A stretch of 21,068 bases of DNA from positions 2,866,731 through 2,887,798 of the forward strand of contig CM035355.1 of the NCBI GenBank assembly GCA_020137815.1, read 5' to 3'. Position numbers and translations under genes: made by a program. The notes under the pieces were generated by a model. That model was not told where the DNA came from. It did not search any database and was given only the letters and a program-made list of their open reading frames with translations. Below, one piece after another: positions 7,606 to 17,301 of the stretch (positions are counted from its first letter, which is position 1; the number at the start of each line of letters is the position of its first letter). Origin of the DNA: Hormiphora californensis (Eukaryota; Ctenophora; Tentaculata; Cydippida; Pleurobrachiidae).

Positions 7606-8263
7606 AGTAACGTTTGCCAATTGCGTCGGTTACAGGTCATAGCTCCTGGGGAGCTCCTCCCAGCTCCACCCCCTGATAAGTTGAAATCTCCAAACTTAGA
7701 GGTTAGGAACTAGGAAGAATTCGACATTTTCTTCCTAGCCTCCAAATTTGAAGTTTTTATCTTTACAGGAATCGGAGAGACGTAAGTTTTTTAAAATCAA
7801 TGGTGGATTGGTGGGCGGACAGTTTTAAAATCGACATTTCTTTTTATTCTTTTGCTAGTATTGAATTCTCCTCCCTTTAAGAGGGGCCTACAGCGTATCC
7901 CAACTTTTTCTTTGTTCAAAGCCAATGCTCTGAGTCAAAGCCTCTGACAGGTTCAAAGAGGGCTCTCCGGCCTCCGCAAGCGGTGTGTAGTATGCATCAA
8001 AAACGCACGGTAAACGGCAAACACAAGACTTTTAAATTGTGTCATGTGTGTGCAAATGTTTCCAAGATGTTTCCAATGTATGGGATATGTTCACCTCAAA
8101 CATTTGGCAGCGAAGCTGTCAGAGCATTGGCCTGACCCTATTCTCGGAGCGCGCAAGAACTGTGGTCAGAGCATTGGCCTGACAGGTCGGAAGGGGATAG
8201 CGCAACGTGCCCAACTCAAACATAAGGTCAAAAAGATTTCTGATAAGTTAAACGATTTCCAAT
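7606..8263. other. Intergenic DNA between MULE and sulfatase 3' end
   Basis: No gene seen. It contains an imperfect hairpin around 7709-7739 (CTAGGAAGAA / TTCTTCCTAG) and three copies of TCAGAGCATTGGC: inverted at 7921-7933, direct within 8118-8136 and 8165-8183. The plus-strand frame 8044-8274 spans the two direct copies and resembles no known protein. Confidence 0.6.
8118..8183. repeat. 19-bp direct repeat with an inverted third copy nearby
   Basis: GTCAGAGCATTGGCCTGAC occurs exactly at 8118-8136 and 8165-8183. Its core appears inverted at 7921-7933. The unit's own ends (GTCAG...CTGAC) are complementary. Confidence 0.9.
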
Positions 8264-8269
8264 TTTATT
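8264..8269 (-). terminator. Polyadenylation signal AATAAA of the sulfatase gene
   Basis: AATAAA on the minus strand 74 bases beyond the sulfatase TGA, implying a 3' UTR of roughly 90-100 nt. It is the best-placed canonical hexamer downstream of the stop. Confidence 0.65.
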
Positions 8270-8342
8270 TCTAAAAGATAAAAACATAACAATAACTCAT
8301 ATTAATACTTCAAATGATCAATGAAAGAAAGTGAGCTGTCCC

Positions 8343-8956
8343 TCACTCCTCGTCTTTCAGCCACGGAGTCCATTTCAATAATTTCGTCTCACTGATGTCA
8401 TTATACTCAACCTCTCCCTCCTTGAAGTCATAAGTCTTTATACCCACTCCGTCCGCAATATCTTGTGCAGAAAGTTTAAACTCGTCCACGAAAAACAGGG
8501 GCTTCCCCATTTTCGCTGCGTTCTCCGCCAAAACTGAGTACATTTTTCGAGCCATGCTTTCAAAGCGGCTACTTTCAGTAAACAGGTCATATGACTCACT
8601 GGGATCAGATGACAGATCAAATAGCATTATATTGTCCGTTGTGAATGCCCCCACTTCCGAAATGTTTTGGTAAAATGTTCTAGAGGCACTATTTTCCGCC
8701 ATTTTCTGTATGAAGCTCGACTGATTTCCAAAAAGAATCTTCGAATATTGAGAATACATTGTATCGTCGCCTTTGTAGTAGGTAGTGTCATTTTCTTTTA
8801 TTAATGGTTGGAAAACCTCATCATAGGGACGTGGTGAGGGGTCCCCTACAATCAGTTTGTAATCGTTTGTAATGTACGCTGCCTGCTTGTAACATGGATC
8901 CAGCTCCAGGATTAGATCGGTCCGGGTCGGCTTATCTGCGTTACCGTACAGCACAT
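8343..8956 (-). CDS. Sulfatase exon 10 (C-terminal)
   Basis: 614 nt, acceptor CTTGTCCAG. Continues NQM-DVLYGN from exon 9, contains [18 protein letters not shown] and YKLIVGDP (the usual post-catalytic segment of ARSB-like enzymes), then [14 protein letters not shown], and ends KDEE before TGA. The stretch between GDP and LFDL is longer than the usual short glycine/tryptophan-rich loop in this family. Confidence 0.92.
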
Positions 8957-11900
8957 CTGGACAAGAATTCAGTTAGTTTGTGAGTCAGAGTATAAAATTT
9001 ATTTATATTTAATACAAAATTGTCTTGCAGTTAGCTCTAAACTTGTTGAGTAAGTACTACTAAGTAATACTCAACAACTCAAAACTGAAGAATGACAGGT
9101 GTAAAACTTCTAAACTCACCCATCTGATTGACACCGTCCAATTCCAGCTTAGGTTTAACCCGGGCGATTTTAGCCAGCGTGGGTAGCCAGTCGGTAATGT
9201 GGAAGAGCTGATCGGAAACCCCCTGGGTGATGCCTGCTCCCCACACAAAGGCCGGTACCTTCACTCCTCCCTCCCATACCGTCCACTTGCTCCCCCTGAG
9301 TGGGTAATTATTGCCCCCAATCCAAGGGCTCCCTGCCCCCGGTCCCTGAACTGCCCCTCCATTATCACCAGTAAATATGACGATAGTGTTGTCTCCCATA
9401 CCATTGGCTCTCAGTGCCTCCACTATCTGCTGCATCCCCGAGTCCAGACTGCTCATCAGCGCCGAGAACTTCCTCCGTATCTGGGGGTGGGGATGAGACG
9501 TAACACCACATACAATATAATAACTTATGTTAACACGTCCAGATACAATGGATCACGGTATTACTGATCTGTAACAGAAGATCTGTAACAGATCTATTAT
9601 ATTATAACTTCAGGTAATAAATACAGGTGATTGATCAGAGGACAACCTGAGCTGATGCTTCTGCTAGAGGCAGCTACCATGATAGCAACCCATGGCATTA
9701 AAATACTACCAAAGCAATCCATGATGAGGGGTTACCATAGCAACCTAAGAACCTACCGTATTTGTTGCGTTACTGGGAACTTTAGCGAGATCTTCATCCA
9801 GTGGTTGTAAGGGGCTGTGCGGGTTCATGTAACTGACAGTCAGGAATAGTGGGTCTCTCGTGTCGTGTCCCTTGGAGAAAAGACAGTTATGGGAAACTGG
9901 AATATAATATCTTATGCAGGATTTATTTCACGATTTGGGCGAACAACCAAATCTTTATTCATCAAACAAGAATAATTGCGGTATAATGCCATACCGCCTG
10001 ATTTCCCCGCCAACCATGTGATCTGGCATGTGCCAGTTGCCACACCTGCTTCTAATTGGGCACTGATACGTGAGCCGGTATAGCTGATGGGTTGCCTGAG
10101 CTATGTGATATCCTAGTAATAATAATAAGTCGCAGTTCCGATCACAAATGCAGAACAATGTTCATTGCACAATGACGTAGGGCGCGATGACAAATCTATG
10201 AACAATTGTAATTGCAAGTGCAACATAAAGGCGCCGCGCACATGCGCACGAACTTCCTGTTGTGTTCAGTCAGTAAGTGACAGCATTCCGCACTGGATAG
10301 TTGCCAACAGCAACTCAGGAGGTTACGTTACAGGATTTAAGCGTGACACTTCACTAGTATGTAAAATAAAATTGTCGAATTCTAAACCCCTATGCCTTTT
10401 TACAAAAGGCATCCGGGTGAATGCCTTCGGCATTCACCGGGCGGGGAAAAAATCTTTTTCTAACATTAATATATGAACAGTAGATCTACCTCGATGATCT
10501 CCACAGCTTTGTCTGTGAAGAGTTTCTCTGAAAATACACCGTACGTGTCCATGATCAGTTTTCTGTTCGCTTCATCTGTCTCAACTATATTACCGTCTGA
10601 TGGGGGGGGGGGGGTTAAGGGGTGATGATAGTCAATGATCTTTGGTCACACATTTTTGAGGAATAACGGGGTGTGGGTAACATGTTAAATAGCTGGTTGG
10701 AGACAGAGTATAATTATAAGGTAGTTTATAATGTCTTCTCACCCGAATCAAGTGTTTGTTCGTGCAGATCAAATACTTGGACACCCGGGGACTCTGGCTC
10801 AGCCATTTCGTGGGTAAAATAGTCAGCGAACCCACCGTACATTCCCTGGAACTTATCGAATCCTCTCCTGGTGGTAATTAAGAGTTGTGAGGACTGCTGT
10901 ACGAAAATTGGTACAAGGAGTGACGTGACAAAATGTGCTTTATAAATTATTCACAAATAGCTACACAAAACAGCTGGTTTCCCCGCAGCTACAAATACGC
11001 AAGAAAAAAGCTAAATTTTAGCAACTTTTTGTTCTGCAAGCTTTTTTGAAACTGATCCTCTCTCACTTAGCACAGTGACCCACATGAATGACGAGGTGCT
11101 GTGATTTTCTTAGAAAAATGCTGTTAATCAGGCTGTGTAAGAGAGGAATATATACCACTTAACTACAGCTACAACATCATAATAAAGGTACTGGTTAGCG
11201 TTGGAAGGTCGCACACACACCCTCCCTTAACACAGCGCTGACAAGGGCTCTAGAAATATTATGTGCTGTAATTACTCAAGTGGGGATTTGTGAGTTAGGT
11301 AGTTGGAGACTCCTCCGTACATTCCATAAAACATATCAAATCCTCTCCTGAGTAGTATTGTTATATGTTTTCAATCCAATCACTGATCTGTTTTCAAAAG
11401 CTGTGAGTATCGTGTAGTTATGACATGCGTTACTATTTTGCAGGAAGATAAATGCCTTCGCATTGATTGAAGTGTTGGTATTTTGACGAGAGCTATAGAT
11501 CTGAGGACTGTATTTGAAATGGAATATACCCTGCGTTGAGACGAATATTGGGTAGGTGTTCAGAAAGGGACTGATGTCGGAGCTTGAATGACTTGAATTC
11601 TGATAAATTTTAAGTAGAAGATGAGAATGACAGAGAGTATGTGATGCGAAAGTATATTTCAGAAAATTCTATCAGGTTTTTTTTTAAAACAAACTTCCTA
11701 CTGATATGATTGGTTGTGAAGAGTTACAGGAAACGATCGTCCCCCATAATGATTCTTCATCAGAACCTGAAGACACCCTTCTGAAACACCCTGTAATACC
11801 CACTCTGCACCCACTTACTTTAGCGGAGTGTAGTCCCAGGATGCATATCCCAGGTGCCACTTCCCCACCAGGGCTGTCGTGTAACCTCCCTCTGACATTA

Positions 11901-11991
11901 TCTGAGAGAAAGGGAGGGGTTGGGAGAGAGATGACAGACAGAGAGACAGGTACACAGAAACAGTCGCAGAAAAACAAACAAACAAACATAC

Positions 11992-12034
<43 letters not shown>

Positions 12035-13247
12035 TTGTACGCTACCTGTGGTAGCAGTTGATTTTCACTGAGTGGCAGGCCGATTTTAGCCCCATATAAA
12101 AGAGGTCGGGCTCCCTGCATGCCATACCGGAAAGGGTACCGGCCTGTGAACAGGGCTGCCCGAGCCGGGGTACAGATCGACTGGCCATAGTAGTTATCAA
12201 GCCTCAATCCCGAACTGAAACATGGGGAGTCTAATGTTAGAGTGAAGTTGAGGTGGTAACTAGGTGCTTCCCAGTCCCCTTTCCACTTGTTTCCCACCCC
12301 TGACTCAACAACTATAAACCACCGGCCCTAGATTGAAGATTCCCATTCTCGAATCCACCTAACTTTTGTCTACTTCATTTCAATACCTTGCTAGTTTGTC
12401 CAGGAATGGTGTCCTAATATCACCATGCTGGTTATAATACCCGATATCGTTGTGACCCATATCATCAGCTATTATCAGCACCACATTCGGTTTAGGCTCC
12501 TGGAATTGGTTTTGATAATTTACCCGCTGTTCTTTTGAAGGAATAATTAGTGAAATATTAAGTCAATTGGTTTTATTACTACACCCCACGGTATAGAATG
12601 GTGTAAAACGTACCTGTTTGCCCTTTACTGTCAGGGTAATTGATAGCGTTACTATAGCGACAATGATAATACACAGAACCAGTAATAGGTAATCTGAAAA
12701 GGAGGGGGGGGGGGTAATTATTGTTTTATAGTTATCTGGCTATTATGATCGGCTGACAAAATAGTTGTCCTTTGTGTGCATGTTTTTGAATGCTACAAGA
12801 TAGCTCTGAATGTCGTATGCAAAAAGGCAGTACTCAGAGCTATGTGTTTCTAAAAATAGAACACCACGCTTCGTCCATGCAGTGATTCATGCAGTATTTC
12901 TATTTGTCTCTAATCAATAGTAATACATCAGTGATGCATCTTGTGTACTTTCTAGTCACTGTCTAATGTGGTACTTTGACGATCTCAAGTAATAATGCGA
13001 TGCTTCACTTTGCAACCGTCCGATTCAATACGTTCAACCCATTTGCATATAATTCACCCCCACCGTCCCAAAGGCCCAGACCCCCTAAAGGTAAACCACC
13101 TTACATCTTAGCCAATACATCTCACTCAATATAAAACATCTTGAACTCACAGGTAATTTCCCTGTACAACAGGGGTTGTCGAAAGATCAGCCTCCACAAG
13201 AGGCAAGCAAGTAGGATGGTAAAAAACACTGCCGTCATGGCCACCAT
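8343..13247 (-). CDS. Arylsulfatase B-like sulfatase, complete ten-exon gene (620 aa)
   Basis: Predicted secretory-pathway sulfatase that hydrolyses sulfate esters, by family resemblance those on glycosaminoglycan or similar sugars (substrate inferred). Ten exons with GT-AG introns join in frame without exception: 13247-13151, 12693-12614, 12499-12387, 12214-12046, 11901-11819, 10867-10743, 10596-10490, 9870-9757, 9480-9120, 8956-8343, totalling 1863 nt including TGA. Visible family signatures are IIADDMG (Asp71, Asp72, metal), [14 protein letters not shown] (Cys111, the CxPxR site converted to formylglycine), GKWHLG (Lys167, His169), NPHSP (His276), FTGDNGG (Asp335, Asn336) and PLRGSKW (Lys361). 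All expected catalytic and calcium-binding positions appear present. Two hydrophobic segments occupy roughly residues 5-22 and 33-54, more than a simple signal peptide. Human ARSB is about 533 residues. Potential N-glycosylation sites include NAT in exon 8 and NDT, NQS and NIS in exon 10. Whether the closest relative is ARSB, ARSI or ARSJ cannot be settled by eye. Confidence 0.93.
9120..9480 (-). CDS. Sulfatase exon 9
   Basis: 361 nt between acceptor CCACCCCCAG and donor GTGAGT. Carries FTGDNGG (metal ligands Asp335 and Asn336), [17 protein letters not shown] (Lys361) and [10 protein letters not shown]. It is the best-conserved part of the protein. Confidence 0.94.
9757..9870 (-). CDS. Sulfatase exon 8
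   Basis: 114 nt, phase 0 at both ends, acceptor TTCTCCAAG, donor GTAGGT. Encodes [18 protein letters not shown], with His276 at the substrate-sulfate-contacting position of the family. Confidence 0.92.
10391..10441. repeat. Two adjacent small hairpins in sulfatase intron 7
   Basis: ATGCCTTTT / AAAAGGCAT with a 3-nt loop (about 10392-10412), followed at once by GGTGAATGCC / GGCATTCACC with a 3-nt loop (10416-10438). Both arm sets share the ATGCC/GGCAT core. Confidence 0.85.
10490..10596 (-). CDS. Sulfatase exon 7
   Basis: 107 nt, donor GTAGAT (weaker than the others). The acceptor CATCAG is preceded by a run of 13 C on the coding strand. Encodes [13 protein letters not shown]... [10 protein letters not shown], the helix before the second half of the sulfatase core. 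Confidence 0.9.
10743..10867 (-). CDS. Sulfatase exon 6
   Basis: 125 nt, acceptor ACCACCAG, donor GTGAGA. Encodes [20 protein letters not shown], matching the RGFDxFxG motif after GKWHLG in ARSB-like enzymes. A partial second copy lies upstream at 11276-11347. Confidence 0.92.
11276..11347 (-). pseudogene. Partial duplicate of sulfatase exon 6 (relic or cassette exon)
   Basis: Lies in intron 5, about 410 bp upstream of exon 6 and in the same orientation and phase. It reads [20 protein letters not shown], matching 13 of the first 19 residues of exon 6, then SPLE and TAA at 11274-11272. It keeps an acceptor (ACTACTCAG). A possible donor, GTAATT, lies just before the stop, defining a 72-nt exon. 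It lacks the equivalent of the last 50 or so bases of exon 6. Replacing exon 6 with it would shift the frame, but including it in addition would keep the frame open. Confidence 0.8.
11819..11901 (-). CDS. Sulfatase exon 5
   Basis: 83 nt, acceptor TTCTCTCAG, donor GTAAGT. Encodes [19 protein letters not shown] with Lys167 and His169 of the active site. Confidence 0.93.
11991..12034. repeat. (CAGA)n tetranucleotide microsatellite in sulfatase intron 4
   Basis: About 11 tandem CAGA/GACA units on the plus strand, close to the exon 4 donor. This produces the SVCLSVCL-type readthrough frame after exon 4. Confidence 0.95.
12046..12214 (-). CDS. Sulfatase exon 4 (formylglycine site)
   Basis: 169 nt, acceptor ATGTTTCAG, donor GTAGCG. 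Contains [20 protein letters not shown]. Cys111 in CTPAR is the residue oxidised to formylglycine, and LFTGR is the usual downstream part of the sulfatase signature. Confidence 0.95.
12387..12499 (-). CDS. Sulfatase exon 3
   Basis: 113 nt with acceptor CAATTCCAG. Encodes [19 protein letters not shown], with Asp71 and Asp72 of the calcium site, then [12 protein letters not shown] second in-frame acceptor 27 nt upstream (first base 12526) would add nine residues, RVNYQNQFQ. Both fit the phase, so the protein may be 620 or 629 residues. Confidence 0.92.
12614..12693 (-). CDS. Sulfatase exon 2 (hydrophobic segment)
   Basis: 80 nt, acceptor CCTTTTCAG preceded by an 11-C run, donor GTACGT. Encodes about 22 hydrophobic residues ([19 protein letters not shown]) followed by basic VKGK, as in a transmembrane anchor. 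Confidence 0.85.
13151..13247 (-). CDS. Sulfatase exon 1 (start, signal-anchor-like)
   Basis: 97 nt from ATG to a GTGAGT donor. Encodes [20 protein letters not shown], then a basic, polar linker. A second Met at codon 4 is an alternative start. No acceptor upstream gives an in-frame extension, so this is taken as the first coding exon. Confidence 0.8.
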
Positions 13248-14328
13248 CTTATAACCACACAACTGTTTTAAAGGTTCATCAACTTTGACAACCGTTCAAG
13301 CTGGAAAACTGAATTACAAAAGGCAACAAATAAGGCTTCTCTGAAAATTGGAGTGTAACCAAGTTTTGAGTGGCCAGTAAAGTATTATACGCATATGTTA
13401 TATGCTTAGATCTTTTTTAAGAATTGAAACAGATTTCTCGGAAACGTGAGTTTCTCCATCTTTCCGGGATGAGGATTGAGGGAAGGTTGGAAAATACGAA
13501 GTTATTTTGGAAAAAACAATGTTGGCCAAAGGCATTTGGAGCATGTACCTAACAAGTTAAAAAACCAATAGATGTGTGCTGAGTAGTACTCATGCAGAGA
13601 TTAAAGTGCTCAGAAAATACGTGTATATCTTTTAAAAAAGACCATTACTGCACACGGTGTGCTAACAAGCGCCGTAATGCAATACACCCGTCAACAAACT
13701 GGTAACGAGAATAGGCGTGTTCACACTCTGCTGCTGTAGTGACATAGTTCGAAAAGCTATAGATAATACACGGCCAATAACAATTACGTTACATGTGTAT
13801 TATAACCTAGAATCATTTTGTCCTCTGCAAGGAAAAGTGACCCCAACGACCAACTGTCAAACAACAAGTCTACTATTTCCTCTCTAAAGCCCTAATTTCA
13901 AACACGTTGTTAAATACTGTTCTGCTTGCTCCAAGAATACACAAACATGGGTTTGCTGTTTGGCGGCTAGAGTAGGAAACAGTGAGAGCAAAGACAGGCC
14001 GTTTTATTTAGAGATACTTGGAACTAAACAGGATCGGTAATTGCAGGTTTTGGAATTGCAGTGGGAAACTAGGAAATCTATAAATAGCTGCGCAAGTACT
14101 TGGAGATGTCTATGACAGTTCGCAGTGTTATACCAGCTGTAGAGTTACACAATTGCACACATGAATATGAGTGAGACACGAACTATATTTTACTCAGTGG
14201 CATTATTATTGATTACGTAACGTTCATGGTCTCGGATATATATGTATTGACAAACAAAAAGCAACTACGACCAGTCATTCTTTTAATACAATGCAACCTG
14301 ATACAGATGTGTGTCATGATCACTGATA
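13248..14328. other. Upstream region of the sulfatase gene; no supported gene
   Basis: AT-rich DNA with no convincing ORF or known motif. It should contain the sulfatase 5' UTR and promoter, but I could not identify a TATA box or initiator with confidence. Confidence 0.5.
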
Positions 14329-14710
14329 AGGAACCATAATAAAGTTCAAGAGCCTCCAAGAGCACCCAAGAGCGCACCCGATCGAAGAGAGACCACACCT
14401 GAGAGCGCACCACACCCAAAAGAGACCACATCCAAGAGCGCACCACCTCCAGAAGACACCACTTCAAGAGCACACCACATCAAAGAGAGCTCCCCATCCA
14501 GAAGATACCACGCGCAGGGGACACCACGCGCAGAAGAGACCAGCGCGGCGTTGTATTTGCGCGTGCGGTCTCTTCTGCGCGTGGTGTCCCCTGCGCGCGG
14601 TATCTTCTGGATGGGGAGCTCTCTTTGATGTGGTGCGCTCTTGGAGTGGTGTCTTTTGGAGGTGGTGCGCTCTTGGATGGGGTGCGCTCTTGAACTTTAT
14701 TATGGTTCCT
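14329..14710. mobile_element. Foldback MITE with TA target-site duplication
   Basis: 382 bp. Outer arms 14329-14352 and 14687-14710 are perfect 24-bp inverted repeats beginning AGGAACCATAATAAAG. Inner arms 14474-14541 and 14567-14634 pair over 68 bp with one mismatch around a 25-nt loop. Both sides are flanked by TA (14327-14328 and 14711-14712). Between outer and inner arms are degenerate AAGAGCGCACCAC-type repeats, more numerous on the left. It has no coding capacity. TA duplications are typical of Tc1/mariner-mobilised MITEs. Confidence 0.88.
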
Positions 14711-14712
14711 TA

Positions 14713-15134
14713 TAGCAAGCTAGAAAGCAGAGAGATATGTAATGAACTAACGGAGAAATCAGAAATACTTCAACAGCTGAATATATGTATACGACATACA
14801 CGCAGAGAGTTGTAGAGAGAGCGTACTCGATATGAAGACAGAAATAGAGAGGGAGAGAGAGAGAGAAAGTAAACGAGTAGTAGCAGACAGGTACTGACTA
14901 CTGAGTGCTACTAATGAAACTTCTTCTCGGAGTTTCAGAATACGCAACTGCTGTCTTCGCTAATTGTAAAATATCCAAGAAATTCATGATGATATTATAT
15001 ACTGTGGTGACAATGCCACATCCCCAAAATTCACCGTTTTTTCTTGAATAATATGGTAACGGGTAACCTTTCCCCACCATTTGGATCAACTAATTAATTA
15101 ATTAACTAACTAACTAATTAATAATGGTACTCAC
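14713..15134. other. Non-coding or intronic stretch downstream of the unknown gene's exon
   Basis: Mostly AT-rich, with a short GA stretch (14849-14867) and TTAA/CTAA repeats (15090-15123). On the minus strand an acceptor-like GAAGACAGCAG near 14953 would continue the phase of the exon at 15135-15278 as AYSETPRRSFISSTQ to a TAG, a possible terminal exon. This is a weak suggestion only. Confidence 0.3.
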
Positions 15135-15278
15135 GTTTCCCTTCTGTCCCGGAGCATCTGGTTTTTGACCAGGGTGGGGATGCCTCTGATCTAGTGACAC
15201 TATTTGTCGCTATCCCATCCTCTTCCTCCCCTGCCTCTTCTCCTATCGCCAAGGGCGTGTGGGCCGCAACAGGCATTA
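15135..15278 (-). CDS. Candidate exon of an unrecognised minus-strand gene
   Basis: 144 nt between an acceptor-like GAGATCAG and a strong GTGAGT donor (15134-15129). Only one frame is open. It contains ATG CCT early on and reads MPVAAHTPLAIGEE, an acidic run (EEAGEEEDG), then a Ser/Thr-rich tail ending ...CSGTEGK. The exon is symmetric, phase 1 in and out, matching the exon candidate at 17797-17895. No domain recognised. It could be the first coding exon if translation starts at its ATG. Confidence 0.4.
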
Positions 15279-17167
15279 CTGATCTCACATAGCAAGGGGG
15301 ACTAGGATGTTAATTAATCTGGTCACTTTAGTTTTAAAGCAAGTTAATTATTGTCGAGTAACAAGATCTAATTTACAAAATGATCAGTAAACAAGCCGCA
15401 CAAAAACTAAATTACGATTTGTTTGAGGGAGAGAGAGAGAGAGGAAGAGAAACATTTAAAAGCGACATGGGAGTAGGAAAGAGACAGTTAGATCGATATC
15501 GTATTGGCAGGAGAAAAAAAGAAGAGAAAAACGGAATGGTAAAAAAGAAAGATAATTACGTGTTGGAGACCAATAAGAATCAGCTAAGTGAACAACTGTT
15601 ATTTAACTGCAGAAGGAAATACAAAGTTTTTTCTGGTAATGATGATCTGGTAAAACCACAATCTTTGCAAAAAATACCTAGAGACCTTGCAAGCGAAAAC
15701 TGGCCTGATCTTTCTGTAATCTAGCCAACTTCTCAAACAACTGTCCTTTCTCTTCCTCTGATCATCCCCTAAATAGCTTTTGCAACGAATTATAAAAATT
15801 AAATGACAGCTAAGCTCATTTCTGAAGAGAACAGTTATGCCTTTCTATGGAATGAATATATGAAGAGTCAGGCCTATACTAGCTAGTTCCTTGGAACATG
15901 AACAGTAAGAAAAAGTAGAGAGAAGAGATAATAATGTTTCTTTAACAGAACAAATATTTATTTAGCTATGCCAAAGGTAGCGTTAGAGGAGAACCAAAGA
16001 GGGAAGACATGGTCATTGAAAAGGATGAAGGAAAAACATAACATACATCTGTGAAGAACGGAGTATGAAGTTGCAACAGACCAAAAAAGAGCCGTGGACG
16101 TGTAACATTTACAATGCAATGCAGTGTTCCATAATGCAAGCTGAAATATTATATATGACATAGGAAAGGGTATAACCCCTAGCATCTACCTCCTAGATAT
16201 ATGGGTCTACACTCTACATAGATTATTGATCACCCCAGCTCTCACTCTTCCCTTTTCTCGCTCCCCCTCTAACAGTATTTTCTTATATCTCTCGCCCTAT
16301 CTCTTCCTTTCTATCTCTTCCGTTCTCTCTCCTATCCTTGATAATATCTAAAACAACAAAAGGCCAAATTGTGAAATCATAAACTCGTGAATTCTGCTTG
16401 TACTGCCAAAATAAATCAGGGAAAACAAATATAGAGAGAGATAGAGAAATGCATGTGTTGGAACTGGTAGTGCAGATAGAAACGAATGACCAAATCTAAT
16501 TTCTCTGAACGCAGCACAAAAAAGTGTTATTACAAGCAACAATATAACAGTGAGCGAAGAGAGCACCCGATGCTTTTCGACCGTCAGTGTACGCAGAGAA
16601 ATCTGTTGTGGGTATTAAAAATAAACAAAGACAGTATTCTCTCTCCCGGTCTTCCGAGCTATCTTTATTTTTCACGACTCACAGTCGTTCCACCCATCAT
16701 TTTTGCTTTTGGCATCCAATTTTCGGAATATTTCCGTTTCATTGCATAACACAATTACATCATCACTTATAACTATTACCACTGCGACTAAAACGTCTTC
16801 GCAAGATCGGTAACAGGATTTAGCAAAGCATTCCAAATAGGATTTAAAAATCAAACTGGTCGAGTTTGAAAGATTTGATTACAAAAAGAGAGATACAGAG
16901 AAGAACAATTACAGTAATGGAAGAGTATTAAAGAAACGGAGTATAAAATAGACATTAATAACAACACGAAGCAAAAACTTGGCTAAGCGATTATGATGGA
17001 GAGAAAGATGAGGAGAGAGAGGAAGAGAGGGAGAGAAAGAGAGAGACATAGCTCAAATTAGTAGCCTCCAAAACTTTTGTAACTTTACTGAGTCAAAATA
17101 AAAGGAGTTAGTTAATTGAATCTCAACGTCCATAGAAACAAGGAAAGAGAGAGAAAGGGAGACAGAG

Positions 17168-17211
<44 letters not shown>

Positions 17212-17301
17212 GACATAAAGTGTGTAGTAAACAGTAACCTATGTATATGACAATGTGACGTATGCATATAACATGTAAAACGACCCTCTTCCTGCCCTCA
17301 C
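15279..17301. other. Presumed intron or intergenic DNA; no supported gene
   Basis: Holds a plus-strand frame at 15380-15724 (114 codons, Lys/Arg-rich, including a GA-repeat-coded segment) and smaller frames on both strands. None shows a domain or splice structure. A (GA)n tract lies at 17171-17208 and polypurine stretches at 16980-17045. Confidence 0.45.
17171..17208. repeat. (GA)n microsatellite
   Basis: Thirty-eight bases of pure AG within a longer purine-rich stretch from about 17142. Confidence 0.93.

Noticed and set aside
8044-8274. 76-codon plus-strand ORF downstream of the sulfatase gene
   Set aside because: It spans two direct copies of a 19-bp repeat, covers the likely sulfatase poly(A) signal and shows no known domain.
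9199-9567. 122-codon plus-strand ORF
   Set aside because: It is antisense to sulfatase exon 9, whose conserved motifs explain the open frame.
11706-12071. 121-codon plus-strand ORF
   Set aside because: Antisense to sulfatase exon 5 and extended by the CAGA repeat.
13151-15278. Idea that the exon at 15135-15278 is an upstream coding exon of the sulfatase
   Set aside because: Its phase-1 exit cannot join the only nearby acceptors before sulfatase exon 1 without a stop or wrong frame; it could still be 5' UTR.
15380-15724. 114-codon plus-strand ORF, Lys/Arg-rich
   Set aside because: Part is a GA repeat, no domain or splice context is visible, and composition matches the AT-rich background.
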